A program made the translations under genes and the position numbers. A stretch of 64,000 nucleotides of DNA from Halogeometricum rufum (GTDB lineage: Archaea; Halobacteriota; Halobacteria; Halobacteriales; Haloferacaceae): NCBI RefSeq assembly GCF_900112175.1, contig NZ_FOYT01000001.1:1116001-1180000 (forward strand), given 5' to 3'. This document shows, piece by piece, positions 49,476 through 59,392 of the stretch (the stretch's first letter is position 1; each line of letters begins with the position of its first letter). The notes beneath the pieces are model-generated. The model did no database searches, was not told where the DNA came from, and saw nothing but the letters and a program-made list of their open reading frames with translations.

Positions 49476-50561
49476 CTACGCTCCCGCTTCCGACTCGGCG
49501 CTGCCGACGAACGGCGTCGCGTCCCACACTTCGAGCAGTTCCTGATAGCGGTTGCGGATGGTCACTTCGGAGATGTCGGTCACCTCGCTGACCTCGTGTT
49601 GGGTCACGTCCTCGTTCGTCAGTTGCGCGGCGGCGTAGAGAGCGGCCGCCGCGAGGCCGACGGGCGACTTGCCGGAGTGGACGTTCGCCTCCTTCGCGTT
49701 CTCTATCAGTTCCCGAGCGGTGCGTTCGGTCTCCTTCGGAACGTCGATGTCGGAGGAGAACCGCGGGAGGTACTCCGTCGGGTCGGCGGGCTTGATCTCG
49801 AGGCTGAGTTCCCGGACGATGTAGCGATACGCGCGCTCGAACTCGTCCTCGTCGACGCGGGAGACGCGCGCCACCTCGTCGAGCGACCGGGGGACCTGCG
49901 CCATGCGCGCGGCGGCGTGTAGCGACGCGGTGGCGATGCCCTCGATGGAGCGGCCGGGGAGCAGGTCGTCCTCCAGTGCGCGCCGGTAGATGACGCTCGA
50001 CGTCTCGCGGACGTTGTCGGGGAGTCCGAGCGCCGACGCCATCCGGTCTATCTCACCGAGCGCCTGCTTCAGGTTGCGTTCTTTGGAGTCGCGCGTGCGG
50101 AACCGCTCGTTCCACGTGCGCAGTCGCTGCATCTTCTGACGCTGGTTCGACGACAGGGAGTTGCCGTAGGCGTCCTTGTCCTGCCAGCCGATGTTCGTCG
50201 ACAGCCCCTTGTCGTGCATCATGTTCGTCGTCGGCGCGCCGACGCGGGACTTCTCGTCCTTCTCGGTGGCGTTGAACGCGCGCCACTCCGGTCCGCGGTC
50301 TATCTCGTCCTCGTCGACGACGAGGCCGCAGTCCTCGCACACCGTCTCGCCCCGGCCGTCGTCCGTGGCGAGGTTCGTCGACCCGCACTCGGGACAGCGA
50401 AGCGTCTCCTCGGTCGCCTCCGCGCGTTCGTCCGCCGTCTCGTCGCGTTCGCCTGCCGCCGCCTCGCGTTCGTCCGCCGTCTGCTCGCGGCGGTCTGTCC
50501 GACGGTTCTCCGAGTCGGTCTGGACGCGCTGACGCGCGTTCTCGGTAGCGGTGTCACTCAT
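49476..50561 (-). CDS. tfb: Transcription initiation factor TFB
   Basis: The 361 residues have an N-terminal Glu/Arg/Thr-rich extension (REQTADEREAAAGERDETAD), then a zinc ribbon (C56, C59, C75, C78; CPECGSTNLATDDGRGETVC), the B-finger (GPEWRAFNATEKDEKSRVGA), and two cyclin repeats (about 165-260 and 260-350) ending in an HTH (TQHEVSEVTDISEVTIRNRY). TFB recruits RNA polymerase to TBP-bound promoters. Haloarchaea carry several TFBs; this one is full length. Confidence 0.95.
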   Translation of the reverse strand: MSDTATENARQRVQTDSENRRTDRREQTADEREAAAGERDETADERAEATEETLRCPECGSTNLATDDGRGETVCEDCGLVVDEDEIDRGPEWRAFNATEKDEKSRVGAPTTNMMHDKGLSTNIGWQDKDAYGNSLSSNQRQKMQRLRTWNERFRTRDSKERNLKQALGEIDRMASALGLPDNVRETSSVIYRRALEDDLLPGRSIEGIATASLHAAARMAQVPRSLDEVARVSRVDEDEFERAYRYIVRELSLEIKPADPTEYLPRFSSDIDVPKETERTARELIENAKEANVHSGKSPVGLAAAALYAAAQLTNEDVTQHEVSEVTDISEVTIRNRYQELLEVWDATPFVGSAESEAGA

Positions 50562-50711
50562 TATTGGGTTCCAGGGCGGGGAGAACGGGTGTCCCGACCC
50601 TCGCTCGATATCACGTAACGGCTCCGCGCTCAAAAATGTGTCGCGGTTGTGCCGACATTATTCTCGCTAATCACGTTCGTCACGACAGTTCGTGAGGAAT
50701 CGGCCGCGTCC

Positions 50712-52088
50712 TCAGTCGGTCGCGAGGCCGTCGAGGGGGTCGCCGGGCGGCGACTGCGCCCCGACTGCCGCGTCGCCGGCGACGGCCGAGAGCACGTCCG
50801 CCGAAGAGACGACGACGCCGCGTTGGCGGAGTCGGTCGTACGCCTCCCGGCCGGCGCGTCCGGCGTAGTTCCGTTCCGCGAACGGCCGTTCCTCGACGAG
50901 GACGACGCGGTCGGCGGCCGCGGCGGCGCGGAGGTTCGCGAGGTTGCCGGTGCCCACCTCCACGTCGGCGACGACGACGCAGTCCGCTTCGGCGACGCGC
51001 TCCGCGACTCGCTCGCTCGCGTCCTCGCCGACGGCGGAGAAGGGATCCACCGTCACCGCGTCTATCCCGAGGCTCCGGGCCGTCTCGGTGTCGGTGTCGC
51101 CCTCGTTCAACGCGCCGACGCTGACCTCGTAGCCGGCGGCCGAGAGGAGATAGAGGTGTCGGGCCGCGGTGCCCCCGCCGCCCACGACGTGGACGCGCCC
51201 TCGCGCCTCGTCGGCGTCGGTGGGGCGGTCCGGGAGCGCGGTGACGTACACGGACCCGGTGACCGGGTGGCGCGCGACGACGGCGTTCGCGCCGAACGCC
51301 CCCTCCAGGTTCGCCTCGGTGAGGACGGACGCGGGCGGCCCCGTGGCGACGACGCCCCCGCCCGACAGCAGGACGAGTTCGTCGCAGTAGTGCGCGGCGA
51401 GGTTCAGGTCGTGGATGGCCGCGACGGCCGTCTTCCCGGCCGAGACGGACTCGCGGACGAGTTCGAGCGTCCGCACCTGGTGGTTGATGTCGAGGCTGGC
51501 CGTCGGTTCGTCCAGCAGGAGGACGGGCGTCTCTTGCGCGAGGGCCCGCGCGATGAGTACGCGCTGTCGTTCGCCGCCGGACAGGTCACCCACCGACCGG
51601 TCGGCCAACGCGGCCGTCTGCGTCCGTTCGAGGGCGCGTTCGACCGCCGCGTCGTCGCCCTCGCGCCAGCCACCCAGCCGCGAGCGGTGGGGCGTCCGAC
51701 CCATCCGCACCGTCTGGCGCACGTCGAAGTCGAACGTCAGCGTCGTGTCCTGCGGGACGGTGGCGACGAGGCGACTCGTCTCCTTCGAGGAGAGCGACCC
51801 GACGCGTTCGCCCGCGACGACGACGACGCCGCGCGAAGGCGAGAGCGCGCCGTTCATCGCGCGGAGCAGCGTCGTCTTCCCCGCGCCGTTCGGGCCGATG
51901 AGCCCGACGAACGACCCCTCGTCGACGGACAGGTTCACGCCGGAGAGAATCGACGCGCCGCCGAGTTCGACGTCGAGGTCCGAGACGCGAATCGTCGGCT
52001 CGGCGGCACGGCCGGCGGTGTCGCCGTCGACGCCGTCGTCTCCGGCGTCCCCGGTGACGCCGTTCGCCCCGCTCGGTCGCTCGGTCAC
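50712..52088 (-). CDS. btuD: BtuD-type ABC transporter ATPase with C-terminal extension
   Basis: GTG 52088 overlaps the btuC stop (GTGA). The ABC domain (about 32-285) has Walker A GPNGAGKT (65-72), Q-loop VPQDTTLT, signature LSGGERQ (169-175), Walker B LLLDEP (190-195) and switch H226. Residues about 298-458 add a Rossmann-like domain ([20 protein letters not shown], then [20 protein letters not shown]). The transporter takes up cobalamin or similar corrinoids/siderophores. The extension is atypical of bacterial BtuD. Confidence 0.85.
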   Translation of the reverse strand: MTERPSGANGVTGDAGDDGVDGDTAGRAAEPTIRVSDLDVELGGASILSGVNLSVDEGSFVGLIGPNGAGKTTLLRAMNGALSPSRGVVVVAGERVGSLSSKETSRLVATVPQDTTLTFDFDVRQTVRMGRTPHRSRLGGWREGDDAAVERALERTQTAALADRSVGDLSGGERQRVLIARALAQETPVLLLDEPTASLDINHQVRTLELVRESVSAGKTAVAAIHDLNLAAHYCDELVLLSGGGVVATGPPASVLTEANLEGAFGANAVVARHPVTGSVYVTALPDRPTDADEARGRVHVVGGGGTAARHLYLLSAAGYEVSVGALNEGDTDTETARSLGIDAVTVDPFSAVGEDASERVAERVAEADCVVVADVEVGTGNLANLRAAAAADRVVLVEERPFAERNYAGRAGREAYDRLRQRGVVVSSADVLSAVAGDAAVGAQSPPGDPLDGLATD

Positions 52089-53104
52089 AGCCGATGCACC
52101 TCCCGCGTGCGGAGGAGGTAGAGGAAGAAGGGGGCGCCGATGGCCGCGGTGACGATGCCGACGGGTATCTCCGTCGCGCCGGACCGCGCGAGCGTGTCCG
52201 TGGCGACGAGGAAGGAGGCCCCCGCCAGCGCACTCGTCGGCAGGAGGACGCGGTGGTCCGGGCCGACGAGGAGGCGCATCGCGTGGGGGACGACGAGTCC
52301 GACGAAGCCGATGACGCCCGAGACGGCGACGGCCGCCGCGGTGACGACGCTCGACACCGCGAGGAGGACGCGCTTCGTGCGCTCCACCTCGATGCCGAGG
52401 CTGTGGGCGTCCGCCTCGCCGAGCAACAGCACGTTCATGTCGTTCGCGTAGCCGAGGAGGACGAGAAACAGCGGCGGGAGGATGGCCGCGACGACGCCCA
52501 CCTCCCCCCACGTCGTCCCGCTCAGGTGCCCCATCAGCCAGTAGACGACGCGGCGGAGGCTCCACCCGCTCTGGAGCATCATGAAGGAGATGACCGCGCC
52601 GAGGAACGTCTGGACGGCGACGCCCGCGAGGAGGAGCGTCGCCGTCGGCGTGTGCCCATCGCGCGTGGCCAGCAGGTAGACGCCGAAGCCGGTGAGCACC
52701 GAGGAGACGAACGCCGCCCCCTGCAGTTCGAGTCCGAACGGGAGGGCGAGCGGAAAGACGATGGTTGCGACGGCGCCGACGGCCGCGCCCGAGGAGATGC
52801 CGATGATGGAGGGGTCCGCCATCGGGTTGCGGAAGAACCCCTGCATCACGACGCCCGCGGTGGCGAGGGCGAACCCGACGAGGGCGGCGAGCAGAATCCG
52901 CGGCAGACGCACGTTGACGACGATGACGCGGTGCGCCTCCGACACCGCGGGGACCACCGCGGGCAGGAGTTCCGCGACGACGGCCCGCGTCACCGTCGCG
53001 GGCGGGATGGAGACGGCGCCGACGCCGGCGCTCCCGAGGACGACGGCGACGAGGAGGACGCTCAGGCCGCCCGACCACGCGACGACCCGCGTTCTGACGC
53101 TCAT
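52085..53104 (-). CDS. btuC: BtuC-type ABC transporter permease
   Basis: The 339 residues form a FecCD-family permease with about ten helices and the family signatures [40 protein letters not shown] and [20 protein letters not shown]. It is divergent from btuF across a 66-bp spacer with a palindrome. The substrate is cobalamin-like by operon context; an iron-siderophore substrate is possible. Confidence 0.9.
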   Translation of the reverse strand: MSVRTRVVAWSGGLSVLLVAVVLGSAGVGAVSIPPATVTRAVVAELLPAVVPAVSEAHRVIVVNVRLPRILLAALVGFALATAGVVMQGFFRNPMADPSIIGISSGAAVGAVATIVFPLALPFGLELQGAAFVSSVLTGFGVYLLATRDGHTPTATLLLAGVAVQTFLGAVISFMMLQSGWSLRRVVYWLMGHLSGTTWGEVGVVAAILPPLFLVLLGYANDMNVLLLGEADAHSLGIEVERTKRVLLAVSSVVTAAAVAVSGVIGFVGLVVPHAMRLLVGPDHRVLLPTSALAGASFLVATDTLARSGATEIPVGIVTAAIGAPFFLYLLRTREVHRL

Positions 53105-53116
53105 GGTTCGTTATCC

Positions 53117-53131
53117 AATCCAACTTGGATT
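53117..53131. promoter_or_regulatory. Palindromic operator between btuC and btuF
   Basis: AATCCAACTTGGATT is a perfect inverted repeat (7-bp arms, 1-bp centre) in the 66-bp divergent promoter, with AGGTAAATA just right of it as a possible TATA box for btuF. It would let one regulator control both halves of the importer. Confidence 0.6.
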
Positions 53132-53170
53132 AGGTAAATACTTGTTGCAATAGTCGCACGGTTGGGCCAC

Positions 53171-54316
53171 ATGCGACGCAGCACACTCACGCTCGTGACG
53201 CTTCTCCTGGTCGTCGCCGCCCCCCTGGCGGGCGCGACGACGGTCGGAGCGGCGTCGGCACAGGCAGACTCGTGTACGTTTCCCTACTCCGCGACGGACG
53301 CGACCGGAACCGAGGTGACGGTGGACTCGGACCCCGAACGCGTCGTCACGCTGAGTCCGAGCGCGGCCCAGACGATGTGGGAGCTAGGGGCGTCGGACGA
53401 GGTGGTCGGCGTCTCGCAGTACGCCGCCTACCTCGACGGCGCGGACGAGAAGGCGAACGTCTCGGGCGGCGGCGGTCCGAGCGTCGAACGCGTGCTGGCC
53501 GCGAACCCGGACCTCGTCCTCGTCCCGAACTCCACCTACGGGTTCGCCCGGGACCGCGTCGAGCAGATTCGCGCGCAGGGCGTCCCCGTGTTCGTCTTCG
53601 GCGCGGGCACGTCCCTGTCGTTCGTCGCGGACAAGACCGAACAGATCGGCCGCCTCACCGGCAACTGCGAGGCGGGGCGCGAGTCGGCGGCAGAGATTCG
53701 CACGTCCGTCGACCAGATGCGCGAGGTCCTCGCGGACGAGGAGAAGCCCGTCGGTCTCAACTACTTCTACGGCTACACCTCCGGCGCGAACACGTTCATC
53801 GGCGACGTGATGACCACGGGCGGCCTGCGGAACGGGGCCGCGGAGGCCAACATCACGGGCTTCGCGCAGGTGAACACCGAGACGGTGGTCGAGATGAACC
53901 CCGAGTACGTCGTCGTCCCCTCCGGCGCGTCCGTCCCGAGCACGGCGGCGTGGAACAGCACCACCGCCGTACAGGAGGGTAACGTCGTCGCGGTGAACGA
54001 GAACTACCTCCAGCAACCCGCGCCGCGGTCGGTCGACGCCGCCGAGACCATCATGCAGGCGGTCCACCCCGAGGCGTTCGAGGAGTACCGGGCGATGCAG
54101 ACCCAGTCGAACGCGACGGCGACGGCGGCCGAGACGGAGATGGCCACCACGACGGGCGACGCGCCCGAGACGACGGCGCAGGCGACGACGACGGTGGCCG
54201 TCGACGACACGCCCGCGGCGTCGCAGACGGCCACGGGGACGAGTACGCCCGGATTCGGCGTGCTCCTCACGTTCGTCTCCCTCCTCGCGACGGCCCTGCT
54301 GGCGACGCGTCGCTGA
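53171..54316 (+). CDS. btuF: BtuF-type substrate-binding protein, PGF-CTERM anchored
   Basis: ATG 53171 (MRRSTLTLVTLLLVVAAPLA) gives a signal peptide. The periplasmic-binding domain (about 30-305) has VVTLSPSAAQTMWELGASDE and VERVLAANPDLVLVPNSTYG. A Thr/Ala-rich linker (about 315-355) precedes TPGFGVLLTFVSLLATALLA-TRR, a PGF-CTERM sorting signal cut by archaeosortase A. The protein is therefore lipid-anchored outside the cell and delivers the corrinoid to BtuCD. Confidence 0.9.
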   Translation: MRRSTLTLVTLLLVVAAPLAGATTVGAASAQADSCTFPYSATDATGTEVTVDSDPERVVTLSPSAAQTMWELGASDEVVGVSQYAAYLDGADEKANVSGGGGPSVERVLAANPDLVLVPNSTYGFARDRVEQIRAQGVPVFVFGAGTSLSFVADKTEQIGRLTGNCEAGRESAAEIRTSVDQMREVLADEEKPVGLNYFYGYTSGANTFIGDVMTTGGLRNGAAEANITGFAQVNTETVVEMNPEYVVVPSGASVPSTAAWNSTTAVQEGNVVAVNENYLQQPAPRSVDAAETIMQAVHPEAFEEYRAMQTQSNATATAAETEMATTTGDAPETTAQATTTVAVDDTPAASQTATGTSTPGFGVLLTFVSLLATALLATRR

Positions 54317-54401
54317 ACGCGGGAACGGCCGCACCGAGACGCGACACTCTCGTCTGTCGACGGGTCCGTACCGTCTTGTCGCGGCGGCCGAATCGGGAGA
54401 C

Positions 54402-55001
54402 ATGGACGTTGGAATCCTCGGCACCGGGAGCGTCGGGACCGCACTCGCGACCGGACTCGCGGCGGCCGGTCACGACGTCGTCGTCGGGTCGCGCGACCCC
54501 GAGTCGAACCGAATCGAGGGCGTCACGGTCGTCTCGCAGCGTGCGGCGGCCGAACGGGGCGTCGTCGTCCTCGCACTACCGGCCGGCGCGGTCGTCGACG
54601 TCGCGTGCGAACTCCGAGACGCACTCGCCGGAAAAACGGTCCTCGACGCGGCGAACGAGTACCCGACCGCTCGGGGAGACGGCTCCCTCGCCGAACGCGT
54701 CGCCGACGCCGCGCCCGAGGCGCGCGTCGTGAAGGCGTTCAACACCATCGGGGCGAACCGCATGACGGACCCGGTGGTGGCCGGCGACCCGGCGACCATG
54801 TTCGTCGCGGGCGACGACGCCGACGCCGTCGCGGCGGCCGAGACGCTGGCGGCAGACCTCGGCTTCGACCCGGTGGCGGCGGGGGACCTGACGGCGGCGG
54901 TCCATCTGGAACACCTCGCGCGGTTCTGGATCCACCTCAGTCGGGAGTACGGCCGCGACGTGGCCGTCCGCTTCCTCCGGGAGGGCGACGGACGGACCTG
55001 A
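54402..55001 (+). CDS. NADPH-dependent F420 reductase-like protein
   Basis: The 199 residues have a Rossmann motif at the start ([20 protein letters not shown]), then [11 protein letters not shown]. The family pattern [20 protein letters not shown] and [19 protein letters not shown] follows. The family transfers hydride between NADPH and coenzyme F420, or acts as a related oxidoreductase. It stands alone between btuF and srp19. Confidence 0.8.
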   Translation: MDVGILGTGSVGTALATGLAAAGHDVVVGSRDPESNRIEGVTVVSQRAAAERGVVVLALPAGAVVDVACELRDALAGKTVLDAANEYPTARGDGSLAERVADAAPEARVVKAFNTIGANRMTDPVVAGDPATMFVAGDDADAVAAAETLAADLGFDPVAAGDLTAAVHLEHLARFWIHLSREYGRDVAVRFLREGDGRT

Positions 55002-55090
55002 GGACGAAGCGACGCGCGTCGCTCTCGGCGTCGCTCCGACGACGAGCGCGGACCACAACCGTATTACGGGCGCGTCGCGGTCGTTCGACT

Positions 55091-55372
55091 ATGGCTGTGG
55101 AGAACGTCATCTGGCCCCGCTATCTCGACGCGTCGACGTCGCGGTCGGCGGGCCGACGCGTGCCGCTCGGAGACGCCGTCGAGGAACCGACCGTGGACGA
55201 GATAGCCGAAGCGGTCCAGCAGATCGGCTACGACGCCGTCATCGAACGCGACGTGAGACACCCGCAGGAGTGGGACGCGCGCGGCCGCGTCGTCGTCAAG
55301 GGAGCCGACGACTCGACGAAGAACGACCTCGTCCAGGCCGTCGCCGCCTACGTCGGCATCCTCCGGGACTGA
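55091..55372 (+). CDS. srp19: Signal recognition particle subunit SRP19
   Basis: The 93 residues match archaeal SRP19: [40 protein letters not shown], then [20 protein letters not shown]. It binds 7S RNA and aids SRP54 loading. The stop overlaps the gar1 start by one base (TGATG), so the two are coupled. Confidence 0.9.
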   Translation: MAVENVIWPRYLDASTSRSAGRRVPLGDAVEEPTVDEIAEAVQQIGYDAVIERDVRHPQEWDARGRVVVKGADDSTKNDLVQAVAAYVGILRD

Positions 55373-55599
55373 TGGCGATGCAGCGAGTGGGGACCGTCTC
55401 GCGGACCGCACAGAACCTCGCCATCGCCCGCTGTGAGGGTGCTGAACACCCGGACATCGGACGCGAAGTGGTCGACGAGTCGCTCTCGTCGGTCGGCCGC
55501 GTCGTGGACGTGTTCGGCCCCGTCTCCCGACCGTACGTGGCCATCACCACCTCTGGTAACCCCGCGTCGCTGGTCGGCGAGAAGCTCTACGCGCGCTGA
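55372..55599 (+). CDS. gar1: H/ACA RNP protein Gar1
   Basis: The 75 residues show the Gar1 fold pattern: RVGTVSRTAQNLAIARCEGA, SSVGRVVDVFGPVSRPYVAI, and LVGEKLYAR at the end. Gar1 joins the pseudouridylation complex. Start 55372 is coupled to srp19; the Met at 55378 is an alternative. Confidence 0.9.
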   Translation: MAMQRVGTVSRTAQNLAIARCEGAEHPDIGREVVDESLSSVGRVVDVFGPVSRPYVAITTSGNPASLVGEKLYAR

Positions 55600-55638
55600 A
55601 ACACAACCCCCATAGCCTCCCCACCAGAACGTCCGCCC

Positions 55639-56673
55639 ATGCGAACACGCGTCGCCTTCGGCATCGGCCTCGCTACGCTCGTCTTCCTCCTCGTCCAGTT
55701 GGGCGCGCTGGCGCTCGTCCCCACGTTCTACGACGCGGGCTACCAGACCGTCGAGGACCCCACCGACCCGACGAACAGCCTCGTCTACATCGGCGCCATC
55801 CTCGTCGCCACCGCCGTCATGCTCGCGGCGTTCAAGTACGACTTCGACTGGGCCGTCCGCGCCCTCGTCGTCGTCACCAGCGGGATGCTCTCGTGGTACG
55901 TCTTCTCGGTGTTCCTCCCCGGTCTCGTCGCCGTCGGCGCGGCCCTCGTCGTCGCCGGCGCACTGGTCGCGTACCCCGAGTGGTACGTCATCGACACCGC
56001 GGGCGTGCTGATGGGCGCCGGCGCGGCGGCCCTGTTCGGCATCAGTTTCGGTCTCCTCCCGGCCGTGGTCCTCCTGACAGTCCTCGCCGTCTACGACGCC
56101 ATCAGCGTCTACGGCACCGAACACATGCTCGACCTCGCCGAGGGCGTGATGGACCTCAACATCCCCGTCGTCCTCGTCATCCCGACCACGCTGTCGTACT
56201 CGCTGCTCGACGACGACTTCGCGGACGCGAACGACGTCCACGAGGACGACGCGGACGCCGCGGCCGCGACCCCCGCCGGTGATTCCGTCGAATCCGCGGC
56301 CGGGACGGGCGGCGACGACGAACCCGCGGCCGCCGCCGACGGCGACGCCGCCCCGGACGAGGACGGCGTCCGCGACGCCTTCTTCATCGGACTGGGTGAC
56401 GCCGTGATGCCCACCGTGATGGTCGCCAGCGCCGCGTTCTTCCTCCCGAAGACGCTCGCCCCGTCGCTGGGCGTCCCCGGACTGCCGGCGCTGACGCTCC
56501 CCGCGTTGACCGCGATGCTGGGGACGTTCGCCGGCCTGTTCGCCCTGCTCGCCCTCGTGCTGAAGGGCCGCGCGCACGCCGGCCTCCCCCTCCTGAACGG
56601 CGGCACCATCGGCGGCTACCTCATCGGCGCGACGCTCTCGGGCGTGCCGGTGCTGACCGCACTCGGACTGTAA
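55639..56673 (+). CDS. Presenilin/SPP-type intramembrane aspartyl protease (PSH)
   Basis: The 344 residues have about nine helices. Catalytic Asp residues lie in the YD motif (VYDAISV, D153) and the GxGD motif (GLGDAVMP, D254). The PAL-like element is PLLNGG (317-322). A long acidic loop (about 190-245) separates helices 6 and 7. The family cleaves membrane peptides, including signal-peptide remnants. It lies on the plus strand after gar1. Confidence 0.9.
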   Translation: MRTRVAFGIGLATLVFLLVQLGALALVPTFYDAGYQTVEDPTDPTNSLVYIGAILVATAVMLAAFKYDFDWAVRALVVVTSGMLSWYVFSVFLPGLVAVGAALVVAGALVAYPEWYVIDTAGVLMGAGAAALFGISFGLLPAVVLLTVLAVYDAISVYGTEHMLDLAEGVMDLNIPVVLVIPTTLSYSLLDDDFADANDVHEDDADAAAATPAGDSVESAAGTGGDDEPAAAADGDAAPDEDGVRDAFFIGLGDAVMPTVMVASAAFFLPKTLAPSLGVPGLPALTLPALTAMLGTFAGLFALLALVLKGRAHAGLPLLNGGTIGGYLIGATLSGVPVLTALGL

Positions 56674-56718
56674 TCGGCGGCCGCCGGCGAACCGGCGGGG
56701 ACGGCCCGCGAAAACGAG

Positions 56719-57216
56719 TTACCGCTCGCCCGCGCCGTTGCGGACGAACACGGCCATCCCCGTCTCGAAGTCCGCCATCGCGTCGGCGGACAGTTCCGCT
56801 CGCCCGACGCCGACGACGTCGTCCTCGGGGGTGACGACGGCCACCTCGTCGCCCGGTCGAACCGCGGGGTCGACCGCTCGGACGAACTTCGCGAAGGCGT
56901 TCTTGCCGTCGCGGACGAACGGTTCGCTCTCCTCGCCGACGGTGACGCGGTTCGACGGCGCGGAGAGCGACTCGACCAGTCGGACGCCGCCCTCGACGCC
57001 GAGCGTGAACCGGCCGTCGGTGCCGTAGGAGACGATGCGCCCCTCGTCGGCCAGCACCTGTCTCGGTCGACCGCTCGTCGACCGCCGGACGGTCAGGTCG
57101 TCGTCGGGGAACAGTGCCGCGCCCGCGCCCGCGCCGAACTGGTAGTCGGCGACGGTTCGGAGGTCCGCGAGCGTCGCGTCGCCCCCGCCCGTCGTCTCGT
57201 CGGTGTCGTCGCTCAT
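56719..57216 (-). CDS. PUA domain protein (ArcTGT/TGT C-terminal-like)
   Basis: The 165 residues end in a PUA fold: FVRDGKNAFAKFVRAVDPAV, RPGDEVAVVTPEDDVVGVGR, and ELSADAMADFETGMAVFVRN. The N-terminal half has YQFGAGAGAALFPDDDLTVR, similar to the C-terminal part of archaeosine transglycosylase. It may bind tRNA or rRNA. It overlaps nothing and is convergent with the protease gene. Confidence 0.85.
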   Translation of the reverse strand: MSDDTDETTGGGDATLADLRTVADYQFGAGAGAALFPDDDLTVRRSTSGRPRQVLADEGRIVSYGTDGRFTLGVEGGVRLVESLSAPSNRVTVGEESEPFVRDGKNAFAKFVRAVDPAVRPGDEVAVVTPEDDVVGVGRAELSADAMADFETGMAVFVRNGAGER

Positions 57217-57364
57217 ACCCCGTCTACCCCCGGCGACGTGAAGTCAGTCGCGGTCTGGGACGGCCGGCGCGCGACGCCATCCGCTCCGCGCGGACGTTGT
57301 GGGCTGTTAGCACGGTCGTCGCACGAAGAAACGCATAAGTGACGGACGCCTCTCCGAGACGAGT

Positions 57365-57544
57365 ATGTCGATCGACGCGCGGCAGACTGCGGTCGGAACC
57401 TCCCTCCTCCTCGCCAGCAGCGTGCTGTTTCTCACGACGGGCGTGGACGGCCGCGTCTCCGTCCTCCTCGCCGCCACCGCCGTCGCCGCCGGTGCCCTCG
57501 CCCTCGTCCGCCTCCTCGGGTCGGCCGACGGACGGGCGGCCTGA
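57365..57544 (+). CDS. Small two-helix membrane protein (59 aa)
   Basis: The ORF starts MSIDARQTAVGTSLLLASSV and has two hydrophobic helices (about 10-25 and 32-52, RVSVLLAATAVAAGALALVR). A 10-base GC spacer precedes ATG 57365. It is a typical haloarchaeal small membrane protein; function unknown. Confidence 0.6.
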   Translation: MSIDARQTAVGTSLLLASSVLFLTTGVDGRVSVLLAATAVAAGALALVRLLGSADGRAA

Positions 57545-57613
57545 CCGAGGCGCGCCGGCGACGGCCGCCGCCTACCGTGTGTTTTTAACAGGCAGTTGGT
57601 CCAATCGGGGGAC

Positions 57614-58585
57614 ATGTCAGCTCTCCAGTCGCTCCGCACCGCGGTCGGATCGCTCGGCCGGAACCCCGTCCTGTTCCTCGTCGGTCTCGCGTACGGTCTC
57701 GTGACGCTCCCGCAGTCGGCGTTGCAGTTGGCCGGCGTTCCGCTCGCCCCCACGGTGTTGCAGGCGGTCACGTTCTTCGTGACGCCCTTTCTCATCGCGG
57801 GCATCATCGGGATGGCGTCCGAGTCGCTCGACGGCGAGACGTCGCTCGAGACGCTCACTCGCGTCGGCCGCGACCGGTACGTCCCGCTCCTGGTCGCCAA
57901 GTTCGTCGAACTCGCCATCCTCGTCGGCCTCGGCATCGCGGCGGGCATCGTCGGCGTCGTCGGTGGCCTCGTCGCCTTCGTCGCCCTCGGCAGTCCCGTC
58001 GTCGCCGCCATCGTCGGCGGAGTGGTGCTCCTCGCCTTCGTCGTCGTCTTCTTCTTCATCCAGTTCTTCCCCGTCGCCGTCTCGCTCGGCGACGCGGACG
58101 CCATCGACAGTTTCCGCGTGAGCATCCGCCTCGTGCGTCAGAACCTCCTCAGCACGCTCGGCTACTCGATAATCGGCTTCGTCGTCAGCACGGTGGCGAC
58201 GCTCCCCGTCTCCGGTCCCATCTACTTCCGCGTGTTCCAGAACCTCGACCAACTCCAAGACCTGCCGGCGCAGGGACAGGGGATGGCCCCCGGCGCGACG
58301 CCGCAGGCGTTCCAGTCGTTCCAGTTCTCCACGCAGGAGGTACTGCTCCTCTCGGCCATCTCGCTGGCCGTGACGATGCTCCTGTTCGCGTTCCGACAGA
58401 CGTACGCGACGGCGTTCTACCGGGACCACGCGCCGTCGCCGGCGGACGCAGACTTCGACGACGACGCGTTCGACGACGAGACGGGCGGCTTCGACGACAG
58501 CGCGTCGACCGGTGACGAGACGACGGGCTTCGGCGACGGTCCGACCGACCGGGACGACGGCGCGTCGGGCGACGACCGGTTCTGA
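57614..58585 (+). CDS. DUF7847-like polytopic membrane protein
   Basis: MSALQSLRTAVGSLGRNPVL at 57614 fits a helix plus membrane start. About six helices follow (VLFLVGLAYGLVTLPQ; TFFVTPFLIAGIIGMA; ELAILVGLGIAAGIVGVVGG; VVLLAFVVVFFFIQFFPVAV), with DSFRVSIRLVRQNLLSTLGY typical of the family. The tail is acidic and Asp/Gly-rich (about 285-323). Function is unknown. Confidence 0.7.
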   Translation: MSALQSLRTAVGSLGRNPVLFLVGLAYGLVTLPQSALQLAGVPLAPTVLQAVTFFVTPFLIAGIIGMASESLDGETSLETLTRVGRDRYVPLLVAKFVELAILVGLGIAAGIVGVVGGLVAFVALGSPVVAAIVGGVVLLAFVVVFFFIQFFPVAVSLGDADAIDSFRVSIRLVRQNLLSTLGYSIIGFVVSTVATLPVSGPIYFRVFQNLDQLQDLPAQGQGMAPGATPQAFQSFQFSTQEVLLLSAISLAVTMLLFAFRQTYATAFYRDHAPSPADADFDDDAFDDETGGFDDSASTGDETTGFGDGPTDRDDGASGDDRF

Positions 58586-58603
58586 CCCGGCCCGCAGGGG
58601 CGC

Positions 58604-59101
58604 TCAGAGCAGGAACGTCTCCTGTCGCTCGGACATGTCGAGGAAGTTGTCCGCCGCCGCCACCAGTTCGTCGGCGGTGGACTCCTGGAACGCGATGACC
58701 TCGACGCGGACGCCCTCGTGCCGGAGGTGCGAGCAGAGGCGCGAGAAGTCGCCGTCGCCCGTGCAGAGCACGATGGTGTCGACGTGGTTCGCCAGCGTCA
58801 CCGCGTCGAGACTCATCCCGACGTCCCAGTCGGCCTTCTTCGACCCGTCGCCGAACGTCTTGATGTCCCGTATCTTCGTCTCGAAGCCGATGTCGACGAG
58901 GGCGTCGAAGAAGCTCTCTTCGTCGGGCGAGTCCGCGCGGACGACGTACGCGATGGCGCGCGTCAGGTCCCGACCGGAGACGGCCTTCTCCAGCAGCGAC
59001 GAGTAGTCGATGTTTCGCGAGTACAGGCTCTGAGCCGAGTGGTAGAGGTTCTGTGCGTCGGCCAGAATGGCCACGCGCTGCCCGGGGTGGATATCGGTCA
59101 T
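58604..59101 (-). CDS. NYN domain (LabA/DUF88-like) ribonuclease
   Basis: The 165 residues show the PIN-like NYN fold: QRVAILADAQNLYHSAQSLY (N-terminal D/N set), DWDVGMSLDAVTLANHVDTI and VLCTGDGDFSRLCSHLRHEG with the GDxDF acidic motif, then DELVAAADNFLDM. Such proteins are putative RNases. ATG 59101 follows a TTCATAAGG box. It is divergent from dapA. Confidence 0.85.
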   Translation of the reverse strand: MTDIHPGQRVAILADAQNLYHSAQSLYSRNIDYSSLLEKAVSGRDLTRAIAYVVRADSPDEESFFDALVDIGFETKIRDIKTFGDGSKKADWDVGMSLDAVTLANHVDTIVLCTGDGDFSRLCSHLRHEGVRVEVIAFQESTADELVAAADNFLDMSERQETFLL

Positions 59102-59392
59102 GTTCGAATCCCCGGGAGCATCCCTTATGAATTGACGTGGCTGGCGCGCCGGTCGGTCGCACGGCGGTTCTTGCGACCGACGTAAGGTATTTGAGCGCGT
59201 GGCGCAGTCAGACGAGTGTGACGCACACCACGTCGTCCTCGTCCGGTGGCCGCCGGTCGATAGCGACGCGTGGCGCTCTTCTTCCGAAAAAACGCGCGCC
59301 GTAACGCTCTGGGCGGGAGTGGCGACCTCGTCCCGGGCGACTCCCGGACTCGGCGCGCAGGCGACTGACCGACCACGCGATACGCAACACAA
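59102..59392. promoter_or_regulatory. Divergent spacer upstream of dapA and the NYN gene
   Basis: No gene is supported in the 291 bp. A minus-strand TTCATAAGG-type box lies about 30 bases before ATG 59101. Right of centre a CGAAAAAACGCGCG run is the AT-richest part, at about 59286-59300. I found no clear palindrome or riboswitch. Confidence 0.4.
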
